From contig CAJFEE010000016.1 in assembly GCA_904373265.1 (NCBI GenBank), forward strand, positions 1 to 64,000: a stretch of DNA of 64,000 nt, given 5' to 3'. The notes under the pieces are model-generated. The model was not told where the DNA came from. It worked only from the letters and a program-made list of their open reading frames with translations, and did no database searches. Shown here in pieces: positions 20,985 through 32,253 of this stretch. The DNA is from Candidatus Harrysmithiimonas galli (lineage in GTDB: Bacteria; Bacillota; Bacilli; CAJFEE01). Position numbers and translations under genes: made by a program. Position 1 is the stretch's first letter; every line of letters begins with the position of its first letter.

Positions 20985-20998
20985 GAGGTGGAAATTCT

Positions 20999-21292
20999 AT
21001 GTTCTTACCATTGAATTTACAGTTTTTTGCATCTAAAAAAGGAGTCGGTTCAACAAAGAATGGTCGTGACTCCATCTCTAAACGTTTAGGTGCAAAGCGA
21101 GCAGACGGACAATTCGTAACAGGTGGTTCGATTTTATATCGTCAAAGAGGTACGAAAATTTATCCAGGAACAAATGTAGGTCGTGGCGGTGACGATACAT
21201 TATATGCAAAAGTTGATGGTATCGTACGTTTTGAGCGCTACGGAAGAAACAATAAGAAGGTAAGCGTGTATCCAGTTGCACAAGAAGCTTAA
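20999..21292 (+). CDS. rpmA: 50S ribosomal protein L27 with Prp-cleavable N-terminal extension
   Basis: [36 protein letters not shown] cleavage motif. Confidence 0.98.
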   Translation: MFLPLNLQFFASKKGVGSTKNGRDSISKRLGAKRADGQFVTGGSILYRQRGTKIYPGTNVGRGGDDTLYAKVDGIVRFERYGRNNKKVSVYPVAQEA

Positions 21293-21315
21293 AAAATTAA
21301 GTGCGGCCAAACAAC

Positions 21316-21360
21316 AAAGAGCTCTAGTCGATGAAAAGCATCACTAGAGCTCTTTTGTTT
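21316..21360 (+). terminator. Intrinsic terminator of the rplU-prp-rpmA operon
   Basis: AAAGAGCTCTAGT / ACTAGAGCTCTTTT perfect stem. Confidence 0.9.
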
Positions 21361-21528
21361 TGGATATGCTTATCTAAGAAAAAAACAGCTAAAAATATGA
21401 ATTTTTCCAAATGATATTTGTGAAAGATTTAAGTCAGGATAAAAATCAGGAGAAAATGAACATATCCAATAATCCAAAACGCAAATGATATACTGTGTTT
21501 TATATGATAAAATGATGGAGGAGCTATA

Positions 21529-22056
21529 ATGAGAAAACAGTTAAAGACGCCATTGGAGCTTCTAAGGTATACAAGACATGATTGGCTGAATCGTTTACAA
21601 ATTATTCAAGGACAGTTATATCTTGGAAATATTGAAAAAGTACAGCAATATATTTCGGAAATTTTGGAAATCGAAAAGGCAAGTGCATATTTTTCACATC
21701 TTGGCTGCGAAAAAACGGCTTTGCTTTTTTTGACACATAATTGGCGGATGTCACCGATTGTAATTCAATTAAAAGGTGAGGGTATGCCTGCAAATTGGGA
21801 GAAATGGGATGAGGCATTGTGTCAATTTTCTGCTGCTTTTATTCAGTTACTAGAGGTATATGGCGATTTGTATGAAGTCAATCAATTGTATATTACAGCA
21901 GATGGTATGAATATCTATTTTGATTACAGTGGAAAACTATCTCAAGTGGGTGCTTTTCAGGAACGAATGCAGGAAATATTGCCAAACAAATTGCTTTATG
22001 TGGAATATGTGTATGTCGCAAAAGAAGAAATGAGCATTCAATTGCAGTTAAAATAA
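21529..22056 (+). CDS. spo0B: Sporulation initiation phosphotransferase Spo0B-like
   Basis: RHDWLNRLQIIQGQLYLG phospho-acceptor His helix; located between rpmA and obg as in Bacillus. Confidence 0.82.
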   Translation: MRKQLKTPLELLRYTRHDWLNRLQIIQGQLYLGNIEKVQQYISEILEIEKASAYFSHLGCEKTALLFLTHNWRMSPIVIQLKGEGMPANWEKWDEALCQFSAAFIQLLEVYGDLYEVNQLYITADGMNIYFDYSGKLSQVGAFQERMQEILPNKLLYVEYVYVAKEEMSIQLQLK

Positions 22057-22078
22057 TTCAATTTATTAGAAAAATTGA

Positions 22079-23401
<1,323 letters not shown>

Positions 23402-23694
23402 AATAATAAAGACATTTCTTTGAAAAGTATATAATACATAGTATTTTGCAATGTTTTATAAATCTTATAGAAACAATTATATTGTATAGAACCTATGTAA
23501 TGGGTCAATGTAAAATATGTATGTTTTGGTTAAATATATGCTGTTGGGATCTGGAAACATCTGTTTTTTTGCTGTTTAACATTTTTATCTCTAAAGAATA
23601 ACTTGTGGTCGGTTGTTTTTTCAAAGTATAAGGATAACCAAATGTTTGTTATTTATTGATTTAAGCAAGAATAGCTTTGATAAAGAAATACAGA

Positions 23695-23748
23695 AACGAT
23701 GATAAGTCCGTTGAAAAATGCGAGTTTGTCATCGTTTTTATTTTGGAC
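23695..23748 (+). terminator. Candidate intrinsic terminator upstream of the SafA-like gene
   Basis: AACGATGA / TCATCGTT stem followed by T-rich tract. Confidence 0.55.
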
Positions 23749-23853
23749 CAAAATATTTTTGTGACCGATTGGATGTTTGATACATATGATGCCTATGTGA
23801 AGAACCTATATTTTGTTCGGACAAACGCAAAAGTCTAAGAGGAGGGATTGGTT

Positions 23854-24825
23854 TTGAAAATCCATATTGTACAAAAAGGTGATACACTCTGGAACCTTGC
23901 GCAGAAATACAATGTTGATTTCAATGAATTAAAAAGTTTAAATAGTCAGCTAAGCAATCCGGAATTGATTTATCCAGGGATGAAAATTAAAATTCCGAGT
24001 GCGACAACCAGTATGCATAGCGGTAGCGGGTATTTTGTAAAGGAAGAGCCAAAGCCAAATGTTTATCCAATAAAGGAGCAGCCAATGAAAGAAATGAAAT
24101 CATCGATCCAGGAACAGGCTATATCTGTGCCTAAGGAGCAAATTGAGAACACATATGTAACTCAGCCAACACAAATTCACCAGGATATTTATCAAATTGA
24201 TATGGTTACAATGGTTAATCAGGAACAGGAAATGCCTGAAAAGCAGCCAAAACCTATGCCTGCTCCACCTAAACAGCCTGTTTATCAGCCGATACAGCCA
24301 GAAAATAAAAAGAAAACGCCAGCTGTAGAAGATGTCCATTCCGTAACTGAAATGAAAGGTGAGAAATGTACATCGTATCAGTCTGAAGCAAGTTGTCAAC
24401 CTATGCCACAGATGTGTCTGCCTACATCTGCAGTTATGCCACAGATGCCTTATCCATATTTGGTTCCTTGTATGCCGATGCCCAGCTATTGGAGTCCTTG
24501 TTTTTATCCGGTTTCTCAAATGTTTCCGGCTGCTTCACTGCCTATGATCCAAGAAAACAGTTACACAGCACAAACAAGTTGTAATACAGCTGGTGTTTGC
24601 ACTTCACCAAGTTTATCTGGTGAATCGGAGATTTCTACGATGCAGTCGTCTAGTCATTTGTCTAATCCGACTTCAAATATAACACCACAACTCGAACAGA
24701 CCATGCCAGCCTACCCAATCTGGGGTAATGTATCTGTTCAGCCGAGTACACCGTATTTTAGTTCAAGTATACAAAATAGCGGTATGTCACCTTATTCCGG
24801 CTCCAGTCATTTGATGCAATCTTAG
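23854..24825 (+). CDS. safA: LysM-domain spore morphogenetic protein, SafA-like
   Basis: N-terminal LysM (KIHIVQKGDTLWNLAQKYNVDFNELKSLNSQLSNPELIYPGMKIKIP) plus Pro/Met/Gln-rich tail; GAGGAGG RBS; TTG start; Bacillus-like position. Confidence 0.78.
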   Translation: MKIHIVQKGDTLWNLAQKYNVDFNELKSLNSQLSNPELIYPGMKIKIPSATTSMHSGSGYFVKEEPKPNVYPIKEQPMKEMKSSIQEQAISVPKEQIENTYVTQPTQIHQDIYQIDMVTMVNQEQEMPEKQPKPMPAPPKQPVYQPIQPENKKKTPAVEDVHSVTEMKGEKCTSYQSEASCQPMPQMCLPTSAVMPQMPYPYLVPCMPMPSYWSPCFYPVSQMFPAASLPMIQENSYTAQTSCNTAGVCTSPSLSGESEISTMQSSSHLSNPTSNITPQLEQTMPAYPIWGNVSVQPSTPYFSSSIQNSGMSPYSGSSHLMQS

Positions 24826-24943
24826 TTTAGGATTATAATACGGTATGGCTGCCTGACAATTGTTATTGACATATCTGTTTGTTTCTTTTTATAATATTTT
24901 TATCTGAAAAACAAAAGAATCTCTATGTGTATTTGCCGCCGGG

Positions 24944-25001
24944 TAACACCTTGCTTTGATTCCGTTAGGCCTTAGAAGGAATCGGGTATGGGTGTTTTTT
25001 G
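24944..25001 (+). terminator. Intrinsic terminator after safA
   Basis: AACACC/GGTGTT and GATTCC/GGAATC nested stems followed by T6. Confidence 0.7.
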
Positions 25002-25291
25002 TTTTAGTGTACTGGATAGAACATTTAAGGTTAACTGATTGTATAACACATGTAGTTATAAGTGAGAGAATTTTTGTTTAACTGTTAAAGTGAAACCATC
25101 GTTGCGGTGATTTGAGGATAACCTATGAAAAAAAGCAGATTATTTTTAAATTTTTGCTACATATTTTTGATTTCTTACAGAAAGATTGTATCAAAATACA
25201 GCGTAGAGATGTGATATTTATACGGTGAAACGAGGAAATTGGAGGCGCAATATATTAAAAGTCACTATGATTATGCGAAGGGAAGATTGAA

Positions 25292-25792
25292 ATGTTTGGA
25301 GAAATGAGACGGAGAAAGCAATTATTATCAAGGGAAGAATGTATCCGTATTTTACAGGAAGGAACATCAGGTGTACTGGCTCTTTCAGGTCGAGATGCAT
25401 ATCCTTATGCCGTACCACTTAGTTATGTGTATGTACAGGATAAAATTTTTTTTCATTGTGCAAAAGCAGGATATAAGTTAGAAGCCATTGAAAGAAATCC
25501 TAAAGCTTCTTTTTGTGTGATTGGACAGGATCAGATTATGCCAGAAGAATACACAACATATTTTCGAAGCGTGATTGTTTTTGGGAAAATGCGAATTTTA
25601 ACTGATGAAGCTGAAAAAAGAAATGCGATTGAAAAGCTAGCAGAAAGGTATACGCCTTATAATGAGAAAGGGCGTTTGCAGGAGATTGAAAGGGAATACA
25701 ATCGTCTTTGTATGTTGGAATTGGAAATTGAACAGATGACAGGAAAGGAAGCAATTGAGCTGGTAAAGGCAAAACAAATCAATCCAAATTAA
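25292..25792 (+). CDS. Pyridoxamine 5'-phosphate oxidase family (FMN-binding split-barrel) protein
   Basis: GVLALSGRDAYPYAVPLSYVYVQDKIFFHCAKAGYKLEAIERNPKASFCVIG. Confidence 0.85.
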   Translation: MFGEMRRRKQLLSREECIRILQEGTSGVLALSGRDAYPYAVPLSYVYVQDKIFFHCAKAGYKLEAIERNPKASFCVIGQDQIMPEEYTTYFRSVIVFGKMRILTDEAEKRNAIEKLAERYTPYNEKGRLQEIEREYNRLCMLELEIEQMTGKEAIELVKAKQINPN

Positions 25793-25919
25793 ATATGGAT
25801 TTTATTCTGCTTTTATTTTCATATCAATATGATGAAATTGTGTGGCATAGGTATTCTTTCTTTTGAATGATTGTACGAATTTATACTAAAGTTCAGTATC
25901 GTCTTTTAAATTGGAATGA

Positions 25920-25964
25920 AAAAACGCCTGAAATAAATACATATTGAGCAAAAGGTGTTTTTTA
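25920..25964 (+). terminator. Intrinsic terminator
   Basis: AAACGCCT / AGGTGTTT stem followed by T run. Confidence 0.6.
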
Positions 25965-26436
25965 TCTGGTTAGAGTAATGGTGGAAACATATTGAATGGA
26001 TGGAATATTATTTTTAATTACTTGTTGAAATAGAGTGATAAAAATGCTCTATATGGAAAAGATGTTAATTTGTTGCTGCTTGCTTCTTTATCAATAAGTA
26101 TAGGATGCGAATATTTGACTAGAGGTTTCGTTTCAACTTGATTTTTTGTTTTGCGCTGGGTTTTCATAATAAATGAATGAGCGGTATGAAAAAGCTTGAA
26201 GTGATGAAGAATCTGATATTTGAAATAATGGTTTTACTGTATTTATGATGTAAAGCGTTATGATATATGTTTATAAAGGCTATGTTATGTTTGCGAATCA
26301 TCTATGTTTCTTAGCAGTTTGGTATGCGTTTTAAAATATATGAAAGATGATCGGTTTTTTCGTTTTATGATATGATGTTCTCAATTATGCTACAATGGGA
26401 AAAAGAGAAAATCTCAGCACATAGAGGTGGTTTTTA

Positions 26437-27189
26437 ATGGAAAAGAAAGTAGAATTAATGGTTCAATGGTTACAAGATAAAGTAAAGGAGGCAAAAGCAG
26501 ACGGGTTGGTTGTTGGTTTAAGTGGTGGAATTGATTCCTCTGTTGTAGCACATTTGATTCAAAGAGCCTGTCCTGAAACAAGCATTGGTGTGATCATGCC
26601 CATTTCCTCAAATGAGCAAGATGCAAAGGATGCATTAAAAGCTGTAGAAACCTCAGGGATTCATCATTTTCAAATGGATTTGACAACCGTTCATCGAGAC
26701 CTGCTTTCTGTGATTGATGGAAAGTTGCAAGAAAGTGGAATGTTTGTTCCAGTACGTGCGCAGTTGGGAAATGCCAATGCAAGAGCAAGACTGCGCATGA
26801 CGACATTGTATTATGTTGCCAATCATTTTAATGCCTTAGTTGTAGGTACAGATAACCGTGCGGAGTGGTATACTGGGTATTTTACGAAATACGGAGATGG
26901 TGGAGTAGATCTGGTTCCACTGGTGCATTTGACAAAAAGTGAAGTGCGTGAAATGGCAAAATTTCTTGGGGTACATCGGGATATTATTGAAAAAGCACCT
27001 TCAGCCGGATTATGGGAAGGACAAACTGATGAAAATGAAATGGGTACAACTTACCAGATGATTGATTGTTATTTAAAAGGTGGACAAATCCCCGATAAAG
27101 ATCGAGAAATTATTGAAGCTTTGCATATGCGCTCCGAACATAAAAGGCATCTGGCAGCTTCTCCTCCAGCAGAATGGTTTATATCATAA
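26437..27189 (+). CDS. nadE: NH3-dependent NAD+ synthetase
   Basis: VGLSGGIDSSVVAHL PP-loop, VVGTDNRAEWYTGYFTKYGDGG, PSAGLWEGQTDENEMG. Confidence 0.95.
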   Translation: MEKKVELMVQWLQDKVKEAKADGLVVGLSGGIDSSVVAHLIQRACPETSIGVIMPISSNEQDAKDALKAVETSGIHHFQMDLTTVHRDLLSVIDGKLQESGMFVPVRAQLGNANARARLRMTTLYYVANHFNALVVGTDNRAEWYTGYFTKYGDGGVDLVPLVHLTKSEVREMAKFLGVHRDIIEKAPSAGLWEGQTDENEMGTTYQMIDCYLKGGQIPDKDREIIEALHMRSEHKRHLAASPPAEWFIS

Positions 27190-27275
27190 AAATATTGGTT
27201 TATTATGTAAGCGGATAGGGAACAAAGAGCATTTGCTGTTTTATAAAATATGAACCAAGTCAAAAAAAAATGAAA

Positions 27276-27318
27276 GAGACAGTCGCCAAAATTTTGGGAG
27301 TCTGTCTCCTTTTTTTAT
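27276..27318. terminator. Terminator between convergent nadE and RND pump genes
   Basis: GAGACAG...CCAAAATTTTGG...CTGTCTC stem followed by T7. Confidence 0.7.
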
Positions 27319-27355
27319 TCTTAAGTCATTATTTTGTTAAAAAACAGTCGTATTT

Positions 27356-30300
27356 TTATAATACCTCATGAATTTCTTCAGTTTCTCCTTCAAGAATAAT
27401 TTTTTTCACTGATTTTCTTTGCAGCAAATCATATAAAATCGGTATGATAAAAAGTGTCATAAAGGTTCCATAAATTAAGCCACCAACGGTTACAATGGCC
27501 ATCGGTTGCAGCATTTCCGAACCATCTCCAATGCCTAATGCTAGAGCAAGTAAGCCAAGTATGGTTGTGGTTGCTGTCATAATAATTGGGCGCAGCCGTG
27601 TTTTTCCGGTTTGAATCAATGCTTCCCGTTTATCAAAACCGGCTTGGCGCAGCTGGTTTACATAATCTATAAATACAATTCCGTTATTGACGATAATTCC
27701 TGATAGGATTAAGAGCCCCATCATGGCAATAATGCTGACATCCATTCCAGTGAGAATGAGACCCAAAAATCCGCCTGTAAAGGAAATTGGAATAATGAAC
27801 AAAATAATAAACGGAAGCAACAAAGATTGAAATTGTGCAACCATAATTAGATAAATGAAAATGATTGCCAATACAATCGCCAGAATGACTTCAACCATTG
27901 TTTCCATAATATTGGTATTTTCACCGTCAATCTCAATGCTGTAACCTTCTGGTACTTTGTAGTTTTCCAATTTTTTTTCAAATTCCTGCGATACAAGCCC
28001 GACATTGTAGCCAGATTGGATTTGTGCACTTGCTGTAACAGTTCTGGATTGATTGTCACGATGAATGGAATTTGGACTTGACCCTTCAGAGATGCTGGCG
28101 ATTTCAGAAAGTTTAACTTCTGTTTTTTCACCATCAATTGTACCTGAAATCATAAAATTTGGCAGCTCATCTTGAGTTAAAACGGTTGATTGATCACCTT
28201 GTACCATAATTGGATAATCATTTCCATTTAAATTGACAGTGGTTGATTTCTTTTCTTTTTCCAGCTTGGTTGAAATTTGTTGAAATACTTGTGCAACGGT
28301 AAGACCATATGCACTTGCTTTATTTTTGTCAACCATAATGCGCGCTTCAGAAGAGCTATCCTCAACGCCATTTGAAATTTCAGTCGTTCCTTCAGTTTCT
28401 TTCATAATATTTGCAATGTCTGTGGAAATGGCGCGCAATTGATCCAGATTTTCTCCTTTTACTAACACCTGAATACCCGATCCAGTCAGTGCACTCGTAT
28501 CCATCATATTGGCATTGGCCGTAACCTCGCATTCCAAGTTTTCTGTTTGACTGAGAACGGTTTTCACAATTTCATCATTGGTTTCAGTACGTTTGGGGTT
28601 TAGCAACAAATAATACGTAACAGAAGTATCTGAGCCACCGCCCATCATGCTGTTTGATCCATTTTGCATGGCACCAATTGTATCAATGGCTTCAATATCA
28701 GAAATTCTTTCTAAAATTTGTTCACTCATTTTCCGTGTTTCATCAGATGTACTTCCTTTTGGCATTTCCATAGTGACTGTAATTTGGTCACCCTCCATGT
28801 CTGGAATAAATGAGGTTCCGGATGCAACAGCCTGATAAATGCTTCCCACAAGTAATAAAATGGTGAGCAGTAATACAGTGATCCGGTGATTTAAGACAAA
28901 TTGCAAGGCACGTTCGTATGCTGAGAGGATCGGTGTACGTTTTGCTCTTGGTGGTTCTTTTTCAGACTTCAGTAAGGGAGCTGCCATTGATGGTACCAAG
29001 GTTAATGCGACGATTAAGCTGGCTAATAAGGAATAAGCAATGGTCAATCCCATATCAGTAAACAGTTGCTTTGATAAGCCATCCGAGAACACAATGGGTA
29101 AAAACACACAGATGGTGGTCAAGGTAGAAGCAAAAATTGCACCGCTAACTTGAGTGGCTCCGCGCATTGCGGCAGTTGCAGCTGAAACACCCAGGCGTCG
29201 CATACGGAAAATATTTTCAATAACTACGATACTATTATCTACAAGCATACCAACACCAAGTGCAAGCCCGGCAAGTGAAATAATATTTAATGTTACTCCT
29301 GAAAAATACATCAGTGCAACGGCAAACATCAGGCTAATTGGAATACTGAATGCAATAATAATGGTCGGTTTGATACTGCGTAAAAAAACAAGCAAAATTA
29401 AAATGGCAAGGACTCCACCTACAATAATATTTTGAAGAATAGACTGGATGACAATATCGATATAGATGCCTTGGTCAGAAAGCGGAATGATATGCAAATC
29501 TTTATTTTCATTGGTTAAATCTTCAAAGGCTTTTTGAATGTCTTTGGATACTTCTGATGTAGATGCAATGCTTTGTTTAGAAATGGATAAAATCATCGCA
29601 TCGTTTCCGTTTACTTTTGTATAGCTTTCACCGGTATTGTCCGTATAAGCAACACTGGCAACATCATTTAAAGTAATTGTTCCAATATCTGAATTCACCT
29701 TTAACAGTTCCAGATTTTTCAATTCATGTAAAGATGAAAAATGATCACCGACTTTTACAATGATATCGGATTTGTCTGTATGGATATATCCAGCAGGGTA
29801 ATTAAAATTTTGTGCTTGAATGATGCTTGCCAAATTTTCCTTTGTTAGCTGTTCTGATAACCCGACTTGTTGAAATGCGGTTTTCTTTTGCTCTGCTAGT
29901 TCAGCTTCCCCTTTTTCAATCTCGGATAATTGTGTAGAAAGCATGGTCGAAGCTTTTGTCAATTCTTGATTGAGTGCAAGTTTTCCAACTTCCAACTGTT
30001 TTTGGTTTTCTTTTAGTTGTGCCAAATTTTCCTCCAGTTGTTTTTGTTGTGCTGGAATTTTGGCAAGCTGTGCATCCATGGTTTCAATCCCGCTTGTTAG
30101 CTCAGATAAAATCTTTTTTTGTTCGTCTGTTATTTCAATTCCATTAGCGGTTTGGATTTGGATGGCATGTTCCAACTCTGTTTTTTGTGTAACGAGTTTT
30201 GTACGTTCTTCTTCTAAGCTCGCAGTCGTAATCGGTAAGGTCGCTAATGTTAGTTCAATATTTCGGATTCCCTCATCTAGTTTAGTTGAACTTTCAGCTA

Positions 30301-31015
30301 GCTTTTCGGTTTCTTCACGACTTTTTTGTTCCAATTCGTTTTGTGCAGCTTCCAATTGCGCTCGCCCATCGTTTATTTGACTTTGCGCTTTTCCGAGTTC
30401 TTTATCTACCGATTGGAGCAATTTTTCGTTTAGATCATCAATCTTTTTTTGATCTAGCGTAATCAAAATACTTTTTTCAATGAGTCCGGATGCAGATACA
30501 CTACCAACGCCTTCAACACGTTCCAAAGCAGGAATGATCACTTCATTCATATATGTAGTTGCCTCGGCACTGGATAGATGGTCAATATCCACACTTGCAA
30601 TCATAACAGGGATCATATCCGGATTAATTTTTAAAAGCATTGGTGAGCCAATATTTTCATCAAATGTGCCTTTTGTAATATCCAATGCGCTGCTAAGGTC
30701 AAGCATCACGCTGTCCATATTTGTACCTTGAACGAATTCAAGTAAAACCATACTGGAATTTTCACTGGAGGTACTTGTAATATTTTTGACTCCGCTTGTT
30801 GTTGCAACACTTTGTTCAATCGGGCGTGTTACACTTTCTTCAACTTTTTCTGGGCTCGCACCAGGATAACTTGTAACAATGGCAACGTAAGGCAAATCCA
30901 GATTGGGAAGTAAATCTGTTCTCATATTCAGAAATGAAATGATGCCAAGCAAGATGACAAAAATAACCGAGACAAAGACCGTCATCGGTTTTTTTACACT
31001 AAATTTTGATAGCAC
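27356..31015 (-). CDS. RND (HAE1/AcrB-like) efflux transporter with large coiled-coil insertion
   Basis: AcrB-family core (TDLLPNLDLPYVAIVTSYPGASPEKVEE; GVGMLVDNSIVVIENIFR; GGFLGLILTGMDVSIIAMMGLLILSGIIVNNGIVFIDYVNQLR); GTG start at 31015 with AGGAGG RBS; ORF opens at 31051. Confidence 0.93.
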   Translation of the reverse strand: MLSKFSVKKPMTVFVSVIFVILLGIISFLNMRTDLLPNLDLPYVAIVTSYPGASPEKVEESVTRPIEQSVATTSGVKNITSTSSENSSMVLLEFVQGTNMDSVMLDLSSALDITKGTFDENIGSPMLLKINPDMIPVMIASVDIDHLSSAEATTYMNEVIIPALERVEGVGSVSASGLIEKSILITLDQKKIDDLNEKLLQSVDKELGKAQSQINDGRAQLEAAQNELEQKSREETEKLAESSTKLDEGIRNIELTLATLPITTASLEEERTKLVTQKTELEHAIQIQTANGIEITDEQKKILSELTSGIETMDAQLAKIPAQQKQLEENLAQLKENQKQLEVGKLALNQELTKASTMLSTQLSEIEKGEAELAEQKKTAFQQVGLSEQLTKENLASIIQAQNFNYPAGYIHTDKSDIIVKVGDHFSSLHELKNLELLKVNSDIGTITLNDVASVAYTDNTGESYTKVNGNDAMILSISKQSIASTSEVSKDIQKAFEDLTNENKDLHIIPLSDQGIYIDIVIQSILQNIIVGGVLAILILLVFLRSIKPTIIIAFSIPISLMFAVALMYFSGVTLNIISLAGLALGVGMLVDNSIVVIENIFRMRRLGVSAATAAMRGATQVSGAIFASTLTTICVFLPIVFSDGLSKQLFTDMGLTIAYSLLASLIVALTLVPSMAAPLLKSEKEPPRAKRTPILSAYERALQFVLNHRITVLLLTILLLVGSIYQAVASGTSFIPDMEGDQITVTMEMPKGSTSDETRKMSEQILERISDIEAIDTIGAMQNGSNSMMGGGSDTSVTYYLLLNPKRTETNDEIVKTVLSQTENLECEVTANANMMDTSALTGSGIQVLVKGENLDQLRAISTDIANIMKETEGTTEISNGVEDSSSEARIMVDKNKASAYGLTVAQVFQQISTKLEKEKKSTTVNLNGNDYPIMVQGDQSTVLTQDELPNFMISGTIDGEKTEVKLSEIASISEGSSPNSIHRDNQSRTVTASAQIQSGYNVGLVSQEFEKKLENYKVPEGYSIEIDGENTNIMETMVEVILAIVLAIIFIYLIMVAQFQSLLLPFIILFIIPISFTGGFLGLILTGMDVSIIAMMGLLILSGIIVNNGIVFIDYVNQLRQAGFDKREALIQTGKTRLRPIIMTATTTILGLLALALGIGDGSEMLQPMAIVTVGGLIYGTFMTLFIIPILYDLLQRKSVKKIILEGETEEIHEVL

Positions 31016-31038
31016 GTCAATCCTCCTATTATATAGAA

Positions 31039-31051
31039 ATGTACTGTACAT
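31039..31051. promoter_or_regulatory. 13-bp palindromic operator candidate in the RND pump 5' UTR
   Basis: ATGTAC-T-GTACAT between the predicted start point and the RBS. Confidence 0.5.
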
Positions 31052-31058
31052 CTCTTAA

Positions 31059-31090
31059 ATTATAGCATTATTACAAATGATTACAAATGA
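31059..31090 (-). promoter_or_regulatory. Candidate sigma-A promoter of the RND pump, with tandem direct repeat
   Basis: Minus-strand TTGTAA, 16-nt spacer, TATAAT; plus-strand TTACAAATGA occurs twice in tandem at 31071-31090 overlapping the -35. Confidence 0.5.
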
Positions 31091-31587
31091 AAGTGTTGAA
31101 TAATCTTTTGTTTGTATAAATTTGGTATTTTTTCAGTGGCAAAGCTTATGTCAATTGCTTTCTATTATTTTGTTTGGCATGATGAGATAAAATAGACAGT
31201 TTCATTGATCGATCAATATTTACATGTGAAGGGTTAAAATAAACGAAACAAAAGAATATGGATAAAAATATGTATCGTGTATTATAGTCATAATTTATAT
31301 GTTCTTTATGAAAAAATCTTACTCGAATATTCATCTTTTCTGAAGTTGTCGCATTAGATGTGATGTTTATAATGAAAAGAAAAAATCAAAGTCAGTATTT
31401 TACAGTGAGATTACAGTTTGTCAAAGAAAAGCAGATTAAATGTTAACAAAGTAGTTTTTCATTATAGATCTTGTCTCAATGCGTTTGTAGGGATTCAATT
31501 GAACTTTTACTGTTTTGAATTTTATCTTCTGTATTTCTTTCAATTTGTCTGGTATGTTAGAATAGGTCATGATGGGAGTGTTGAGAC

Positions 31588-32193
31588 TTGTTTGATTATT
31601 TAATCGGAGATATTGTGGATGTTCGACCAGATTGTGTGGTGATTGAGCAACAAAATATCGGCTATCAATTGATTACCCCAAATCCATATTTATTTCATAT
31701 CGGGAATCATGTGAAAATTTTTACTTATTTATATGTGAAAGAAGATGCATTTTTGCTTTATGGATTTTCAGAAAAAGATGAGCGCTTGATGTTTCAACGG
31801 CTGCTTAGTGTAAACGGAATTGGTCCCAAGGGTGCTTTGGCTATTCTTGCAAGTACCACCCCTGTACTTTTGGTTCAGGCAATTGAAGAAGAAAATGAGG
31901 CTTTGCTAATCCGTTTTCCAGGTATCGGAAAAAAGACTGCACGTCAAATGATTTTGGATTTAAAAGGGAAATTCAAAGAATTTGAATCCAAAGTAAACGT
32001 CAATTTGTTTTCTGCTGGAGAGCGTGCTGCTATTGATGCGGCAGATGCCTTGGCAGATGCAATGGAGGCTTTACGTGCTCTTGGTTATGCTGAAAAAGAG
32101 ATTAAAAAGGTAGAAAAGATTTTGCAAAAGGAATCGGGTACAACGGAAGAATATGTAAAAAAAGCATTACGTATGTTTATGGGAAATATATAA
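31588..32193 (+). CDS. ruvA: Holliday junction DNA helicase subunit RuvA
   Basis: LLSVNGIGPKGALAIL and FPGIGKKTARQMILDLKGK HhH motifs. Confidence 0.95.
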   Translation: MFDYLIGDIVDVRPDCVVIEQQNIGYQLITPNPYLFHIGNHVKIFTYLYVKEDAFLLYGFSEKDERLMFQRLLSVNGIGPKGALAILASTTPVLLVQAIEEENEALLIRFPGIGKKTARQMILDLKGKFKEFESKVNVNLFSAGERAAIDAADALADAMEALRALGYAEKEIKKVEKILQKESGTTEEYVKKALRMFMGNI

Positions 32194-32215
32194 AACGGAC
32201 TCGAGTTCGTTTTTT
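32192..32215 (+). terminator. Palindromic terminator/attenuator-like hairpin between ruvA and ruvB
   Basis: AAAACGGACTCGAGTTCGTTTTTT. Confidence 0.4.
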
Positions 32216-32253
32216 AAACATAATAAATCATTTTTTTAGAAGGAGGGAAGAAT

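Noticed and set aside
24100-24519. 139-aa minus-strand ORF rich in R/H/L/W
   Set aside because: Antisense to the low-complexity region of the SafA-like gene; no RBS and atypical composition.
29970-30380. 136-aa plus-strand Ser/Cys/Phe-rich ORF
   Set aside because: Antisense shadow of the coiled-coil region of the RND pump; skewed composition is explained by the opposite-strand codons.
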